The position numbers and the translations under genes are program-made. The notes under the pieces were generated by a model. The model ran no database searches. It saw nothing but the letters and a program-made list of their open reading frames with translations, and was not told where the DNA came from. DNA of 10,552 bases from Oehlia diaphana (taxonomy: Eukaryota; Glomeromycota; Glomeromycetes; Glomerales; Glomeraceae): positions 56,928 to 67,479 of the forward strand of contig QZLH01000509.1 in assembly GCA_003833135.1 (NCBI GenBank). The letters are read 5' to 3'. Position 1 is the first letter of the stretch. The number at the start of each line of letters is the position of its first letter. Shown piece by piece: positions 9,001-10,552 of this stretch.

Positions 9001-9968
9001 CTTAATATATGTCATACTATTAGTAGCATAAATAGTTATGGTCAAATAGGTTTTCCTGTTTTAGTAGAAAAATTTTGTCCTAAATACATTCTTCTTGCAG
9101 AGATATTCTTAAAAGATGATTCCGAAAAAAAAATATTCTTTCGTACTGTTGATTATTTTAGTTTGGTTTCTAACGAAAAAAGATCAATAAACTATTTGCA
9201 ATAATGATTGTATCATAAGTATTCTAAAGCTAAAGTGATAAACTTCCGTATTAGAGTTTTTTAATAGTCTAAATATTATTTCTCGAGTTTAAAAGTTGTA
9301 TCATAAACGTATATGAAATAAATCTTAGATCTAAATTATTGCTACAAATATCACAAATAACAATACTATACATCAAGTATGTTGTATTTTTGAAATTCAT
9401 GCATTTATGTTTACCATTATAAATATTACAACCTCTTAATGCAGTAGTAAATGATTCGCAAACATTACAGATTTTCTTGTAAAATTAATAATTGAAGACA
9501 AGAAAATATAATTATTGACGAAAAATAAAATTGTTATGCGGGAATTCATTTGTCATACAGCTTTTATTAATATGCTCAACAAAGAATCTATTTATTAGCA
9601 ATATCGACGGCGAAAGCAATTTAAAGTTATATACAAACGCATGGAAGGTCGAATATTGGAAGGTCAAATAAATTAAATCTTATAATTTTAAAATGATAAA
9701 AGGGACTGTTTTTTTTATACTGTATCGGTATATATTGTACATAAGTTGGGATATAAAAATATAAAGGTAGAGAATTATAAATATTTCATTTAAACATTTT
9801 ATAATGAAAAAAAAACAAAAAAAATAAGAATAAGATATCTAAAAGACATTTAAATCAATCTTAACATTTTAATAAAATAATACTGACAAAAAATCTCGAT
9901 CATTTAAAATGAACACTAAAATCCTATTTCCTAAAAAAAGTAAGCTTATTCTAAAAATAAAAATTTAA
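9001..9968. other. Intergenic region between the two minus-strand genes
   Basis: No firm gene is present. On the plus strand, 9001-9204 is open for 67 codons without an ATG and is preceded by CTAAC branch-site-like motifs (8978-8982, 8997-9001) and AG acceptors, so an exon of a small gene is possible. The encoded peptide (for example FPVLVEKFCPKYILL) matches no family I know. A frame this long is also expected occasionally by chance. The rest, 9205-9968, contains the 3' flank of the F-box/LRR-type gene; the nearest poly(A)-like hexamer is AATAAG on the minus strand at 9945-9950, 19 bases past its stop. Confidence 0.5.
9642..9671. repeat. 15-bp tandem duplication
   Basis: TGGAAGGTC at 9642-9650 is repeated at 9657-9665, and the following six bases are also similar (GAATAT versus AAATAA). 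This gives two 15-base units. No function is visible. Confidence 0.55.
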
Positions 9969-10552
9969 CTAAAATTGCTCCTCCTCTTCTTCGATTTCTT
10001 CCTCTTCATTTTTAGTTACAAATTTAATAGTACCTAAATTTTCATATTTTTTTATTACTTCTAAAGTTTCTAAACTATTATAACCACTATATTGTTGATA
10101 ATCTACAATAATTGTAAATGAAAGTAATTTTTTTAGTGTTCTCCCTTTCCAGCATATAAAGAATGATTCTAAATCATCTGGAGATGCATCTGAATTTGTA
10201 ATGTGGTGTATTTTTAATTCACAAAAATTATTTGGTGAATATTTTGCAACAGTTTCTAATACTTCTTTTTCAGATAAATAATCTATACCACACCAAATTT
10301 TAATACTTTCTAAGTGTTGACAACTTATAAGTATAGTTTTTAGTACATCTAGCTCACCATTATTAAAAATTACGAAAAGACTTTTAAGATTTGGACAAAA
10401 TTTAGCAATAGATAAACTTAAATCTTTGTTATTTTCACCTGTATAAAACTTTTTAAGGTTCTTTCCATTATTTTCTAAAAATTTCATTACATACTCAGGT
10501 TTTGGACATTCATAAGGAATTTTTAAATTTTCTAATTTTGAAAAATTAACAT
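9969..10552 (-). CDS. F-box/LRR-type protein, C-terminal part (5' end outside window)
   Basis: The frame is open from the window edge at 10552 to a TAG at 9971-9969, giving 193 residues. The Met at 10487 is not the start, because the preceding 21 codons (ending LENLKIPYECPKPEYV) continue the same family sequence. The visible part has leucine-rich-repeat character: FCPNLKSLFVIF, a CQHLESIKIWCG segment, LSEKEVLETVAKYSPNNFCEL, and LETLEVIKKYENLGTIKF near the end. This matches the C-terminal half of the large Rhizophagus F-box/LRR family as I recall it, whose members are usually several hundred residues with an N-terminal F-box. That family would supply substrates to an SCF (Skp1-Cullin-1) ubiquitin ligase. 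The F-box itself lies outside the window, so that assignment is inferred. The odd feature is an acidic tail of about ten Glu residues ending in QF, probably from a GAG/GAA microsatellite. No intron is evident in this portion. Confidence 0.85.
   Translation of the reverse strand, partial: VNFSKLENLKIPYECPKPEYVMKFLENNGKNLKKFYTGENNKDLSLSIAKFCPNLKSLFVIFNNGELDVLKTILISCQHLESIKIWCGIDYLSEKEVLETVAKYSPNNFCELKIHHITNSDASPDDLESFFICWKGRTLKKLLSFTIIVDYQQYSGYNSLETLEVIKKYENLGTIKFVTKNEEEEIEEEEEQF

Noticed and set aside
1..10552. CRISPR array, tRNA, rRNA or bacterial operon
   Set aside because: No regularly spaced repeats, tRNA-type T-arm motif or ribosomal sequence was seen, and the gene structure is eukaryotic.

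Overview
This window looks like nuclear DNA of a very AT-rich eukaryote, most likely an arbuscular mycorrhizal fungus (Glomeromycotina, Rhizophagus-like). This rests on two recognisable genes, both on the minus strand. One is a BTB-BACK-TLDc protein with a short GT...AG intron. The other is the C-terminal part of an F-box/leucine-rich-repeat-type protein. Both closely resemble the large lineage-expanded families of Rhizophagus as I remember them; no search was run. There are no bacterial signals (no Shine-Dalgarno operons, no CRISPR array) and I see no tRNA or rRNA gene.

Layout: positions 1-7220 hold no convincing gene. This stretch is AT-rich intergenic DNA with A-rich low-complexity blocks (about 171-440 and 6717-6965) and several compact repeat structures. 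The clearest is a roughly 210-bp foldback, MITE-like element at 488-698, with eight copies of TACGGAA in both orientations. Others are a 26-bp tandem repeat whose unit is itself a palindrome (1526-1576), a 51-bp tandem duplication (3884-3971) and a pair of adjacent AT palindromes (4526-4564).

Positions 7302-8770 (minus) are the BTB-BACK-TLDc gene: exon 1 is 8770-8517, the intron is 8516-8436, and exon 2 is 8435-7302. A canonical AATAAA poly(A) signal lies 75 bp past the stop. The only plausible GT-AG splice gives a reading frame that is off by one base. The copy may therefore be a frameshifted pseudogene, use a non-canonical splice site, or carry a sequence error. Positions 9969-10552 (minus) hold the last 193 codons of the F-box/LRR-type gene, whose 5' part lies beyond the window. 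Between the two genes there is a weak candidate for a small plus-strand transcript, head to head with the BTB gene.

The two genes are not an operon or a known pathway. BTB-BACK proteins are typically Cullin-3 adaptors and F-box proteins are Skp1-Cullin-1 adaptors, so both would act in substrate choice for ubiquitination, but nothing here shows that they work together. I found no convincing new multi-gene system. The best leads are the splice-frame conflict and the TACGGAA foldback element.
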